A stretch of 64,000 nt of DNA, taken from positions 5,054 to 69,053 of the forward strand of contig QKWP01000203.1 of assembly GCA_003550325.1 (NCBI GenBank), written 5' to 3'. A program made the position numbers and the translations under genes. The stretch is from Gigaspora rosea. Lineage: Eukaryota > Glomeromycota > Glomeromycetes > Diversisporales > Gigasporaceae. Of this stretch, positions 45,824 to 57,319 are shown piece after piece (the first letter of the stretch is position 1; each line of letters begins with the position of its first letter). The notes under the pieces were generated by a model, which made no database searches, was not told the origin of the DNA, and saw nothing but the letters and a program-made list of their open reading frames with translations.

Positions 45824-46589
45824 ATGATTGAAGATATAATCAAAAATTGTGAGAGAGACATAGGTTTTGATAAGGTTTATAATAAATACAAAAATATGTT
45901 GAATGAAATTAATAAATCATCAGATTCTATCAAATTTGTGATTGATCTATCAATCAAATATAATCAGTTTGAATTCAAAGCACACTTATATTACAAAAAA
46001 CTGTATCTATTAATTTCGATTGCACAATTAGAATTATTTTTTATATATATCGCTAGTTAAAGCAGACATGAAGATGATCCTGAAAAACTTGAAAAAATTC
46101 GACTAGATCAGTTTTCATTAAGAGATGGCCAGCTTTTATCATCATTCAAACCAAAATTTATCTCAAGTACCTCGAAACTAAACAAGAAATCTCAAATTTC
46201 ATCTCAATAAAAATTACCAAAATACACAAGAAAACAATTCAAAGAAATTTTAAATAAAAAATATCGTTTTGATATCATCACAGATCAAATTGATATAAAA
46301 GATTTATTATTGTATCAAACAATTTTAAAGTTTATTAATAAGATAATTTCCGTATGTTATGATAACAAGATGAAAAACAACAATAATACTTGTTAAATAT
46401 GATAACATGTGGAAAGAAATTCTCAATTCATTTGATAAAAACAAACATGTAATCGATCTTTCGTTAAAACTTTCAGCATACAAATTTGATGTTTCAAATT
46501 ATAAATTTAGACCCAAATTAATTGTTCCAATATGTTCTTTAGAATTATTTTTCAAAGAAATTTCTCATCAGTATAAATTACTTCATTAA
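45824..46589 (+). pseudogene. Unrecognised island gene made of a duplicated domain
   Basis: Two related blocks: KYKNMLNEI...FVIDLSIK...LISIAQLELFF (45880-46045) and KYDNMWKEI...HVIDLSLK...LIVPICSLELFF (46396-46555). They are separated by a frame rich in Lys/Ser/Gln that contains TAA codons near 46060 and 46208. After another break near 46396 the second block ends at a TAA at 46587. The shared pattern (KYxNM, VIDLS, LELFF) indicates an internal tandem duplication of about 60 residues. Function unknown. Stops here are TAA, so ordinary decay is also present. Confidence 0.5.
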
Positions 46590-46886
46590 TTTGTGTATTT
46601 TTTATTAAATAAAGTCATCAATTTTTTATCTATTAATTTTAACTCAGTTTCTCACCACTTTGTGACATGGGGCGATTTGTGTATTGTGGGGTGCATTCCT
46701 TTTTTTTCAGCCAGAACATGTTTGCGCACAGTTGACAAGCACGTAACAAGTTTTCGAGTTGCATGAAATCATCGATTTCATGTTGTCGATCATTTAACGA
46801 TCAATAAAAATACTTTGAATTTTGTCCAATCAAAATTTTTTATGAGTATCTTTTGCGGTAAAAAACTGAGTACTTTGAATTTCGTT

Positions 46887-47040
46887 CAATCAAAATTAGA
46901 ACACTTTTTGCAAATATTCGAACCTTTTAAATCTGGTCCAATCAATATTAGAACTCTTTTTGCAAATATTCGAACCTTTTAAATTTGGTCCAATCAAAAT
47001 TAGAACTCTTTTTGCAAATAATCGAACTCTTTGAACTAAA
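46887..47040. repeat. 52-bp tandem repeat, three units
   Basis: CAATCAAAATTAGAAC starts units at 46887, 46939 and 46991, each followed by CTTTTTGCAAATATTCGAAC. A partial, more diverged unit precedes near 46830. It could be an iteron-like array left from the integrated replicon or an ordinary minisatellite. Confidence 0.8.
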
Positions 47041-47183
47041 ATTTATACTTTTTAAAATCAAAATAAAAAATACTATTTAACTTTATTACAAAATATTTAT
47101 ATATACAAACAAAATTAAATTACAAAATCTAATGATATTTTTAATTTTAAAAACTGATACTAATTAATAAGGCCGTTATTTTA

Positions 47184-48902
47184 TGGTGACCCATCGCCAT
47201 GGCGACCCCATGATCGACCAATCAAAATCGATCACGTGAGTCCATATGTTTTACTTAAAAAAAATAAAAAAACACAAAAAAAAATTAAAAAAATTAAAAA
47301 AAAAATACAAAAAATTACAAAAATTTATTAAAAAAAATTTTTTTTTATTTAAAAAAAACTATAACGATTTTACAAGCTTTAATAAAGAACTAATCTAACA
47401 GCAAGAATCTGCAAAATTCGACAATACCAACAACGAAGTTTTACCACTAAAAGCGACGATACCAACTACAAAAACTCTAACACTAACAATAATGAATCCA
47501 ACAGCTCCAACAATGACGGCACCAGCGACGATAACTCAGATACATAAAAAAAGAAGCGCATTAGTAAGTATTAAAAAAAAAAAGAAACCGAAAAAGAAAA
47601 AAAAACCGAATGGAAGAAAAAAAACAAAGAAAAAAGAAACAAAAGGTGAAAGAGACAAGACAAAGGGAAAAGACAAGATAAAGTGGAAAAGAATAATGAA
47701 AGAAAAAAGAAAACGAAAGAAAAAAATGAAAAAAAATGAAGAAAAGGTAAAAGAAAAAAATGATAAAACAAAAAAAGAAACGAAAAGAAAACAGAACAAA
47801 AAAAATGAAAGGAAAAAAAATAAAAAAAAAAACCGAAGAAAAATACCGAAAGAGGAGAAAGAAAACAAAAGAGAGAGAAAAAGAAAAGAAATGAAGGAAA
47901 AAAACAAAGAAAAAGAAATCAAGAGAATAAAGAAAAGACAAGACAAAAAAATAGACAAAAAAAAGAAATGAATAGGAAAATATAGCGAGAAAAAAAAAAA
48001 TTAGAAAAGCAACAAAAGAAATTAAAAAAACGTAAGGAAAAAAAGAAAAGAATAAAGGGAAAAAGAACCAAGAAAAAAGCGAAATTAAAACGAAGGAAAA
48101 AAATTTGTTAGTTTTAAAACAAAAAGAAAAAAAAAAACAAAAAAAATACAACCCTGTTTGAAATTAAAAAAAGCCTACCAAAGCGAAGCAAAACGAAGCA
48201 AAGCGAAATGAAGTGAAGCAAAACGAAGCAAAGCAAAATGAAGCAAAACAAAACAAAACGAAGCAAAGCGAAGCAAAATGAAGCAAAGCAAAGTGAAGAA
48301 AAAATTAAAATCACATACCTGATCCCAAAATTAAGCGCAACAACAAAAGCACAAAAAGCGAAAAACAAAGAAAAGAAAAGGTAAGAAAAAATGAAAAACA
48401 GAGAAAAGACAAAAAAGCGAAGAAAAAATTAAAATCATATACCTGATTCCGAGATTAAGTGCAACAACAAGAGCACAAAAAGCGAAAGACAAAAGCACAA
48501 AAAGAGAAAAACAAAGAAAAGAAAAGGTAAGAAAAAAAATAAAGAAACACGAAAAAAGAACAAAAAAGCGAAAAAATTAAAAACATACATATCTGATCCC
48601 GAAATTAAGCGCAACACAAAAGCACAAAAAGCGAAACAACGAAAGTACAAAAAGCGAAAAACAAAGAAAAGGTAAGAAAAAAAATAAAAAAAAACGAAGA
48701 CAAAAAAATGAAGAAAAAATTAAAATCACATACCTGATCTCGAAATTAAACGAAACAACAAATGCGAAACAACGAAAGCAAAAAAAAATCGAAAAAAAAC
48801 AAAAATAAACCAAAATAAACAGAATAATTCTTGTTTATATATGATCGTTAATCTTTACTGTGATTGGTCGATCATATAGGGTCACCATGGCGATGGGTCG
48901 CT
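47184..48902. mobile_element. 1.7-kb TIR element with purine-only core
   Basis: The left end TGGTGACCCATCGCCATGGC and the right end (reverse complement TAGCGACCCATCGCCATGGT) continue on both sides as ATGATCGACCAATCA, an inverted repeat of about 45 bp with small gaps. The core is an almost pure A/G strand for over 1 kb, giving meaningless Lys/Arg and Phe/Ser frames. The target duplication is unclear. It is inserted in the Rep island. Confidence 0.8.
48300..48790. repeat. Tandem repeat of about 125-150 bp inside the TIR element
   Basis: CATACCTGATCC-type landmarks at about 48314, 48438, 48590 and 48729, each followed by GCAACAACAAAAGCACAAAA words and an A-rich tract ending AAAGGTAAG. About four units. 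Confidence 0.75.
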
Positions 48903-49011
48903 ATTTATAATTTTCCAAATAATAAATATAAATTACAAATAGAATATTTTTCCATCTCTATGTATTGAATTAAGAACTTGTTTCTCTGGTTTTTACTACT
49001 TCCTTTTTAAA

Positions 49012-49289
49012 GGGATGGCTAAAGCCAGGTGCATTTATATGTTTTTGATTATTTAATTAAAATTAGTGTAAGGGTTAGTTAGGGGTTAGAATTAGGACTT
49101 GGCTTATAAGTAAAATTGTCTTCCTGACATTTTTTATTAATGCTCCTAGACAGGTTTAGACACTCGTTTTTTGTATTTTCGGCGTTTTTCACTTTTTTTC
49201 TTTGTTTTTGTCTCGTCGGGCTGATCTGTAAAGATCAAATTTTAAGGCTTTCTATCACGTGAACGCACCTGGCTTTGGACGACCCCCTT
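49012..49289. mobile_element. MITE family C, copy 3
   Basis: Ends GGGATGGCTAAAGCCAGGTG and (reverse complement) GGGGTCGTCCAAAGCCAGGT. It aligns in order with 15004-15264. Later insertion into the Rep island. Confidence 0.75.
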
Positions 49290-50140
49290 TTTAAGTAGGC
49301 TGTATGTCACGATGCATACACTTTCGCTTTCACCCACAACAATGTTTGTTGGTCAAGTTGACCTCGTTTGTTTCTTGTTAAAAATTCAAGATATAAAATA
49401 TTCTAGGAAATGTTCTTTTAAAAAACATCCATATTGAAAATTTATCCATAGAATATAAAAAATCATACAAAATTACTAAACAATTTAATACTAATCCAAG
49501 TGTTATTGCACAAAACCAAAAAAATTCTTTGGTTTGTATAATTTTATAAATAGATTTTTGTATTTTGTTAATAATATATTAAATACCAGAAATATAAAAC
49601 TGATATTTGTCAGAAAGAGTATTTGTAATTAAAAGTATAAGTATGAAAATTGTAGTTAAAATTGTAAAAAAATTTTTTAAAAACATTTTTTAAATATTTT
49701 TTTTAAAAAAATAATGTTTTATTTTTTTGTTTGTTATTTCGAAATAAAAATTTTAAAAAATTTTTTTGAATTTACGATATTATTTTAAACAAGATTTTAT
49801 AATGTAATTTTAATCGACAATATTGTTGTTATTTTAAAAATTACAATTGAAAATATGACAAGTTTCTTTATCTCTTATCTAGTACCAATCAAAATCAATT
49901 TTGTTATAAACAAATGAAGTGTAATATTATATCATTATAAAAAAATAAACTTAATGTATAAATAAAAATTTTTATTTATATATAATTTAAAATACACATA
50001 CATATTTTTTATTGTAAAATTCAAATATTTATGTTATTTATTCTAAAATTAAACTAAATAATATAAATAAATATTTTATTTATTAGAGTATTATAAAATT
50101 ATTCTAAAATATAATTTGGCTATTTTAGATCTTATTGGAA
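49290..50140. other. AT-rich island spacer with coding debris
   Basis: A short frame near 49423-49550 (LSIEYKKSYKITKQFNTNP) has a composition like the other island proteins and may be a remnant. The rest is extremely AT-rich. No complete gene. Confidence 0.3.
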
Positions 50141-50440
50141 TTAAAGTTTGTTTACTAGTTTTTTTAATTTTTTATTGATTTTGTATTTTTCTTTAATGAT
50201 TGATTTTAACTCTTGTAATTTTTCATCGTAAAGTTTTATCTTTTTTTTTAGTTCACTATTTTCTTTGATTAAATTTACAATTGATTTCTTTACATTTGCT
50301 GGCTTAAATATGATACATTCAAACATTTTTCGAAAGTAGTTATTACATTTTTTTTGAATTTTCTTCTCGAACACATGTTCTTTTCCATTTTCTGCATAGA
50401 ATACAAGCAGTATATTTTGTATAAATTGGCTTTGAATTTT
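50141..50440 (-). CDS. Unrecognised Lys-rich coiled-coil protein, island
   Basis: Open from about 50440 to the stop at 50141. The first ATG, at 50374, gives 77 residues, but the frame extends upstream without a start (FIQNILLVFYAENGKEHVF), so the true 5' end is missing or uses an exon not seen. The last 45 residues (ENSELKKKIKLYDEKLQELK and on) show heptad-like Leu/Ile spacing, predicting a coiled coil. No family recognised. It is the only reading frame in the island on the minus strand. Confidence 0.4.
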   Translation of the reverse strand, partial: KIQSQFIQNILLVFYAENGKEHVFEKKIQKKCNNYFRKMFECIIFKPANVKKSIVNLIKENSELKKKIKLYDEKLQELKSIIKEKYKINKKLKKLVNKL

Positions 50441-50731
50441 TTTTTAAAATTAATTCTGGTCTCTAATTTATTAAAAAAATTTTTAATATTTTGTTAATTC
50501 ACAATTCATTTTTAATCGTATTTTTCTTATATAAATATTTTTTAAATAATTTTTTTATATTAATTATATTTGTTTTAAATAAAAATAATTCTGAAATTCA
50601 AGAACTTTAAACGAAATTTTATTCTAAAAAACATGTTTTTGCTGACCTTAAGTAAAAAATAATTGGTTCTTTGTTAAAGATAAGAAAAACTGGGTTTATT
50701 TTCAGGAGAGTATATGTAAAAAAAGCTTAAA

Positions 50732-51271
50732 ATGTCATTTTTAAAAAAATTTATTGATAAAATTTACAAAAAATTTAATAAAAAACAAATAAATAGTTGG
50801 TCATCTAATAACTGGTCGTCTTGTTTGACTATCAATAAAGAGGAATTTAAAACCTTCTTACTAACAGATGAAAAAGAAAATCAATTTGAAATTAAAGTGT
50901 TTCAAGAATTATATAAAATTGAATTTAATGTTTTCATCTCATATAAAGAATTTAAAAAACATTTAGTTGAAAAAAAAATTATCAACTATTCTCTTTAAAA
51001 TTATACAAATGCAAAAAATTGTAGACTTCAAGATATTTTATCATTCTTAAAAGCACACATTTGTTCATATTTCTACATCTTTGAAGAAGGTTTCAAATAT
51101 TTTTTAATGAACAATATATATGATTTAAATATTTGGAGAGCTTAAAGTTATGAGAAAGATTTTGAATACTGGTTTTCAGTCGTAAATGAAGAGTGTAAAA
51201 AATATAACATCAAATATTTGTGGAATTATTATGATTTAGAAAAGTATGACAAAGAGTACTTACATTATTAA
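50732..51271 (+). pseudogene. Unrecognised island gene, 179 codons with two TAA
   Basis: One frame runs from ATG 50732 to TAA 51269 and is interrupted only by TAA at about 50996 and 51146. It reads MSFLKKFIDKIYKKFNKKQI at the start and YWFSVVNEECKKYNIKYLWN near the end, with plausible protein composition on both sides of each stop. All Trp codons are TGG, unlike the Rep relic. No family recognised. Either a twice-mutated gene or chance openness of AT-rich DNA; the consistent frame favours the former. Confidence 0.45.
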
Positions 51272-51457
51272 AATTTTTATAATTGTATTAATATTTTATT
51301 AGTTATTGTTTACAAATTTATCAATTAAAACTTGTTATAGTTTTATTGGCTCAAAAAATTTAAAATCGATTAGCTGTCGGATTAAATAGTACACTGAGCC
51401 AAAGGCGAAGTAGTCACCTTGCAATTAGCAAGTATCATGCTGCGCACAAGACGTGCT

Positions 51458-51530
51458 GTATTGCATGATACTATCATTGCCTTATATCAGTTGGATAACA
51501 AAATATCTATTAAATAATACAAATAAATAC
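51458..51530. repeat. Right direct repeat bracketing the Rep island
   Basis: Contains ATCATTGCCTTATATCAGTT and GGATAACAAAATATCTATTA. The same-orientation partner is at 41872-41940. Followed by TATCCAATAACC, with TAATCGATAGTA further on. Confidence 0.75.
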
Positions 51531-51769
51531 TATCCAATAACCAATAATAATCGATAGTAATTCCCATGCAAATTTTGGTGATATTTATTCACTAGATCAC
51601 AAGAAAATCTCATTTAAATGAATTTTATAAACATTGAGCTATTTTGCCAACCAGTAAACCAAATTTTATAATTTTTGTACTATTTGATTTTTTGCAATAA
51701 GATAGTTCAACCAGTATCAATTTTTTTTTTAATTTAGCAATTTTGTCTTTTGTATTTATAAACTTTATT

Positions 51770-52048
51770 ATACAAATTAAGCTACCTTTTTTGGCCAAAA
51801 AATTATACAAAAAATCGTAAAGTAGCTTATTTTTGAAATAATAAGTTTTTTAAAAAAATTGAAAAATGTACTAATAAAAAGTTGTTCAAATTTTATCAAA
51901 TTTTTACTATAAGTGTATTTTGATGTGCTGAACAACTTTACTTAATCAAACTTTTGAAGTTTACTTAGTAAAAAAAGTTATATAGCAACTGCTAACAAAT
52001 TTTTTAAAGGAGTAGCTTATTTTAGATAATAGCTTATTTTCGAACATA
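51770..52048. mobile_element. MITE family D, copy 2
   Basis: About 280 bp, starting with TACAAATTAAGCTACC and ending TAGCTTATTTTCGAACA. It aligns with 31140-31464, including TACTAATAAAAAGTTGTTCA and TGAACAACTTTACTTAAT. Confidence 0.75.
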
Positions 52049-52211
52049 TACAATATACATTACATCTACTATAACAGAAAGCTTACCTGATTTTATTTAG
52101 GTACTGCCTGTCTAGCAAATTTTTGCTTCAATTCAGATTTTTCAATTTACTGAGAATATGTTCCCTTTTATCACCAGCTAGCATATGCTCATCATATCAA
52201 GATGACAAATA

Positions 52212-52243
52212 CAGGATATAGGTGAGATTTTCTGGGTCACATG
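52212..52243. repeat. Terminal-type inverted repeat, left partner
   Basis: A 32-bp motif starting CAGGATATAGGTGAGATTTT. It matches the reverse complement of 63811-63842 at 30 of 32 positions. Possibly the left end of a composite element of about 11.6 kb, or one end of two separate copies. Confidence 0.6.
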
Positions 52244-53421
52244 GATCTTAACTCTCTGACCCTACCCCGGATGATTATCTATTATTGTGATAATTGTGTA
52301 CTGGATAATCTAATCTTTTTTTTATTTTTTATTTAGAGTCATAGTTGTTTGTTTTCTTTTTCGTCGCTTTTGGTATTTTTTCTTACTTCATCATCTTAAT
52401 CTTGCTTTGCTTTTTTCATACTAACCTTTGTCTTAATTTTTGTAGCTTTGTTAGTCCGTTCTAGCCCCTTGAAGTAATCCTTTAGAGTTGTCTTTTGAAT
52501 TGCCGTTTTTGGGGTTATGGTTGTCGCAGGTGTTGTCGTAGGTATCGTTGTTAAGTTCTTTGTTGTTCCATGAATTGTCATTCTTGGCGGGTTTTTTGTT
52601 TGCCGTTTTGGTGTGGTCTTTGTTTATTTTTTTTTCTTAAAAGGGTTTGGTCTTGTACTGCTGTTTTCATTTGTAGTATTTCATTTCTCTTTTTTTCTAT
52701 AGTGTTTTCGTGTTTTTGCGTCTTCGTGTCTTTGCATCTTCGTTTAGTTATTTCATCTTAATGTTTCACTAGATATTGTGACGCTGTAATTGATGTTGTT
52801 CATGGGTTTTTTAACAAGGGTTGGTGTTAAATAAGGAATAGAGTTAGATAGTCGTGTAAGATTAGATAGAGGTTAGATTATAATGCAGGATTAGTGTTAA
52901 GATTAGTATTAGTACGGGTTTGAATTTTGAATAGTATAGTTAAAGTTAGTATTAGTGCATATTTGATATAATGTAAATAAAGAGAATTAAAAATAAAAAT
53001 CTACAAACCTTCTTGGTCTTCTTGTACTCTCTTCTAAATTGTTATAATTGAAAGTCTTCTATGGGTTATAAAATAAAATAATTTAAAGTAATTAAAATAA
53101 AATAAATAATTTAAAATTAAAACAAATTAAAGAAAAAAATAAAACCATAATTAAAATTAAAATGAATTTAAAAAAATAATAATTTAAATAAAAAAAATAA
53201 TTTAAAATAAATAATAATTTAAATTAAAATAAAGTAACTTAAAAAATAAAATTAAATCGAATTAAAGAAAGAATTAAAAATTAATTTAAAAAAAATTATT
53301 AAAATAAAAAAAAAAATAAATTAAAAAAAAAATAAAAATAAAAAAAAAATAGAAAAATGAAAAAAAACTAAATAATAATTTAAAAAAATAAAAAAAAAAC
53401 AAATAATAATAATAATAATAA
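52244..53421. other. Low-complexity filler, probably transposon interior
   Basis: GTTGTCGYAGGTRTYGTTGT-type words near 52510-52565, TTAGATAGAGGTTAG words at 52800-52960 and A/T-only tracts at 53090-53415. The complementary sequence classes occur at about 56600-57250 and 63600-63700. No gene accepted. Confidence 0.45.
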
Positions 53422-55167
53422 GGGGCATGCCATTTATCATGTGATATTTTTTACTTAGTAGCCATCCCTATCCATGTATGGTGTGATCACTTTATCTAAT
53501 TCTAATTAATTAATATAATATATAGACGTGATTACTACCTTTAACAAGTATTGTCACCGGACATATTCCGAGTTATTTTGGGTGGACCGGACATTTTCAG
53601 ATATTGTCCGAAGTCCGTGTCCGAATTATGTCCAAGTAAATTGATTGTCACCGGATATTGTCTGTACAATAATTGTCAGACACTGACATATGGCGGACAC
53701 TGACATTGTCCGATGTCCGAAGTTTTTTATGTTATACAACTAAGCCAATTGAAAATAAACTAGGGACGCACGCAAGCTTATTTTATTAAAAATTTTTATA
53801 AGCTACAGTTTTTTTATATTACATATGGTAAAATTTAATTTTTTTAATTACTTGGGGCCAGGAAAAGTTTTTTAAATAAATTGATAAGCTTGATTGGTCA
53901 AAGTGCTCTGTAGTTCAGTTTATAGGCACTCGTTATTAATTTTCTTGGAATTTCACTTTGTGGTTTTGTGTCGTTAAAACAGTACATTTAATTAAATGTA
54001 TATAAATGACGATTTCAATTACAAAATACAATATACGATACCACATATAGTTTTGACTTTCATAGTGCACCGCACATCATGACAAAGTATGCTAGTCAAA
54101 ACAAACACCTAGTGAAAATTATTTTTATCACAGGAAATCACGCAATCAACGATTTCGAATGGCGAACCTCTAACGATATAGCAAATCACTATAAAACACC
54201 AAGCGAACTTACTGTGAAACGACATAGAAACTCACTGTAAACAACATAGAAACTCACCATGAAACGACGTAGAGAAACTCACTATGAAACGACATAGAGA
54301 AACCAACATGAAACACCGTAAAAAATCATCAACAAACTGCCACAGAAAACTCGCCATGAAACGACGTAGAAAAATTCTAAGAGGGTATTAATACATATAA
54401 TACTAACTAGAAAAAAGTTCTAGTATCCAATTCAACGAAATCAAGACCTCTACTTACCAACAAGCAATACCAACAATCACTCTTAATTACTGGTTGGCTA
54501 TTTGTTTCTGTTCTAACTTATTTAAACGCAGTTTTTTCCAACCACAATCTTCACAACTTACTAGCAGTCTCTAATAAGTCTCTTTTCCCCTTCGGTTTAA
54601 TTTCTCCAAGGGATACACAACATCTCTAGCATTGCAGTCACAACTACAGATTAACTTTCTGTTTCGCTAACTCACAGTTCTGCCGCAGCACCAATGACGA
54701 CAACTTCTGTAAATGACGCTCCTGCAAACGACGACTCCTGCAGAAGACGACTTCTGCTATGAACAATGATTCCTAACGCTATAAAAAAAAATTGATTAGT
54801 ACTTGATAAAAAAAAAACTGCAAAAATACTTATCTTAAATGCCAATTTGTGTAACCAGTAATATCGCGATTTTTCTTTTTCTTTTTTTTTATTATTATTA
54901 CTGAAATAATGATAATAAAAAATTTGTATGTAGTATTGTTTTATCTATATAGTAGTTGATGGCACCATTTATGAATAGTGTGTTTTAAAAGCAAAAATCG
55001 TCAATTTCAGCAATATAATTGTCTGAATTGTCTGTCGGACATGACTTGTCTTGTTTGGTCCAAGTCCGAGTCCAGTCCGGTCCAGTCCGAGTCTGGGTCT
55101 GGTCCAAGTGACAATACTGCCTTTAACCATGTATTCATGATAAAAATCACGTGATAAATGCATGCCC
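53422..55167. mobile_element. PIF/Harbinger-like MITE (TAA target) split by a hAT element
   Basis: Ends GGGGCATGCCATTTATCATG and (reverse complement) GGGGCATGCATTTATCACGT, with TAA on both sides, as in PIF/Harbinger elements. Without the nested insertion (53546-55119) it is about 165 bp. Confidence 0.8.
53546..55119. mobile_element. 1.57-kb non-autonomous hAT element, TSD CCTTTAAC
   Basis: The end (reverse complement of right) CAGTATTGTCACTTGGACC matches the left AAGTATTGTCACCGGACAT, whose first base is changed. The octamer CCTTTAAC is duplicated exactly (53538-53545, 55120-55127). Subterminal regions iterate GTCCGAGTCC/TGTCCGAAGTCC words. The interior has repeated GAAACGACRTAGARAAA and AACTCAC units near 54190-54370. 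No transposase. Confidence 0.9.
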
Positions 55168-57319
55168 CTAATTGTCCGGAGCGTAGCGACGGACACTCAA
55201 TTTTTACGCACTATTTGATACAAAAGTTGTGTTTTTGATGCATTTTGATTATGAAAAATTTTTTTTTGATGCATCCCCTAATTTATTATATACAAATATC
55301 TAATAACGTAATTTGGAAATTTTTTGTCTGTCCTGGCGCATGACGCGTGATTGCATGCCTGTTTTGAACAACAAAACTGGTATTGATTAAAATACGGTAA
55401 TAAGACATTCTTATAATTGGCTGATTTAAATTAATTTCCCAGGTACTTATTTATACACTTTAGAGTAACAAACTTATTAAATAAGTAACTGCGCGATGTT
55501 GTCACGCAAAACCATATAGGAGGACTTTTTTTTTATATAGTTTAGAGTACTTTTATCCCCTAACATAGTAAATTTTTTTTAAAAAAAATGTAAACGTCGT
55601 TTTATTATACTACAGAAGACTCTTTGTAAACGAAGCTTTAAGTATCTTATGTATCTCTAGGATTCACTCACTTTAGGTACACTTCACTTAGAGACGGTTT
55701 TTAAGCTAGGAAATTAGGAATGTATAATAAATAAGTTATATGTATTAAAGCTTCTATTTAACTCACAAAGAGTAACTATTTTGAAAAAAAGGCTTAAATA
55801 TATACATAGTAACTTTACAATAATATTAAAATAGATTACGACACTTGAAGCTTTACTTAGGTATAAAGAAACATTTGGTAAGTAGTTTTATATTTCGGGA
55901 TCTTAAAAATTAACAAGTCCAGAATTGTTTTTTTTTTAATATTATTTAAGGACGCAATAAAAAAACTTATGTTTATTATTATTATTTTTTTAAGCAATAA
56001 ATAGGTTTACTTCATTCATTCGTGGTTTATTTAAGATAGCTTTTTTATGTATTGTGGAGATTATACTTTTGTCATTCGACATTTGATAAAAAATTTTCAT
56101 TTATTGTAATTTTATATGGCGATAGATATATATTATAATTTCTATCTAAATTAAATCGTATTGAGTCATTTTAGTCTACTTCTAATTATTAAGTTGTCAT
56201 TTATTGCGCGTATGAATAAATTCATGGTTTTTTAGTATATAAAATCAATATTATTACATTATATCGCTTATAATAAATAAAAACTTTTGATTGGACAGTT
56301 TTATAAAAAATTTTTTAAACTTATTTTTTAAAAATATTAAAAATTTATAAAAACTTTTTTAGTAAATTTAACTTTAAAGTATTAATACTAAATATGATAG
56401 TTTATAAAATTTTATAAGTACCAAAATTATAGTTAAATTAGTTAAATTATAAGAAGCAATTAAGTAACTTTATATAGTATAATTTATGCTCCGGACTTAC
56501 ATTGGTTCCTGATTCCTAGTAATAATAATAATAATAATAAACGAGTATAAAAATTAAATAAACAATAAATTAATTGGATTAATTTATTTAATTTGTCTTT
56601 TTTTTATTTTTTATTTTTTATTTTTTTTTATATTTAATTAATTGTTTTTTATTTATTAATTAATTGTTTTTTATTTAATTAATTGTTTATTTTTTTTTAA
56701 TTGTTTTTTATTTTTTTTATTTTATTATAGTATTTATTATTTTTCTTTTTTTATTTATTTTTTTAAATATTTTTTCTATTTTTTTTTAATTCATTTAATT
56801 CTGTTTATTTGTTTTTTTTTTATTTTTTATTTTAATTCGTTTTTAATTTACTTTTTAAATTAATTATTTTTTTTTCTTTTTTTTAATTTTAAAAAAATTT
56901 TTTTTTAGATTCGGTTTAATTTAATTATTTTTTATTTTTTTCTTTAATAATTTATTTTAATTTAATCTTAAATTATTATTTATTTGAAATTATTTTATTT
57001 ATTTTTAAATTATTTTACTTGGTCGATTTTAAATTATTTTTTTTATTTTAGAACCTACTTTATCTATAGAAGAAATCCAATTACAACTCGATTCAGGTTT
57101 GTATATATATTTTTTATTTTACAATTATTTTTATTTACATTATTTTATCCAAAACACACACTAATACTAACCTTAACACTATTCACTTTAACCTCTACCC
57201 TAATACTATCTAACCCTATCACTAATTTTACTATCTAACACTAACCATCGTACTCTATCTCCTAATTTTGACCCATTACAATATTATTTATAGCGCCCAT
57301 AGATGACTCTACCAGTTAT
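55168..57319. other. Intergenic AT-rich region, possible eroded TIR element
   Basis: TTGTCCGGAGCGTAGC at about 55174 and the reverse complement of ATGCTCCGGACTTA at about 56490 share a short inverted CCGGAGC tip, so an element of about 1.3 kb may lie between them. From 56520 to 57050 there are (TAA)n and long T/A-only tracts. 57130-57245 is CTAACCYTAACAC-rich. No gene accepted. Confidence 0.4.

Noticed and set aside
47492..48151. Long Lys/Arg-rich plus-strand and Phe/Ser-rich minus-strand frames
   Set aside because: They are translations of a purine-only transposon core. No domain, no codon structure, and open in several frames at once.
42000..51500. Capsid protein gene in the Rep island
   Set aside because: No frame has a recognisable basic N-terminus or capsid-like pattern. 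Not claimed.
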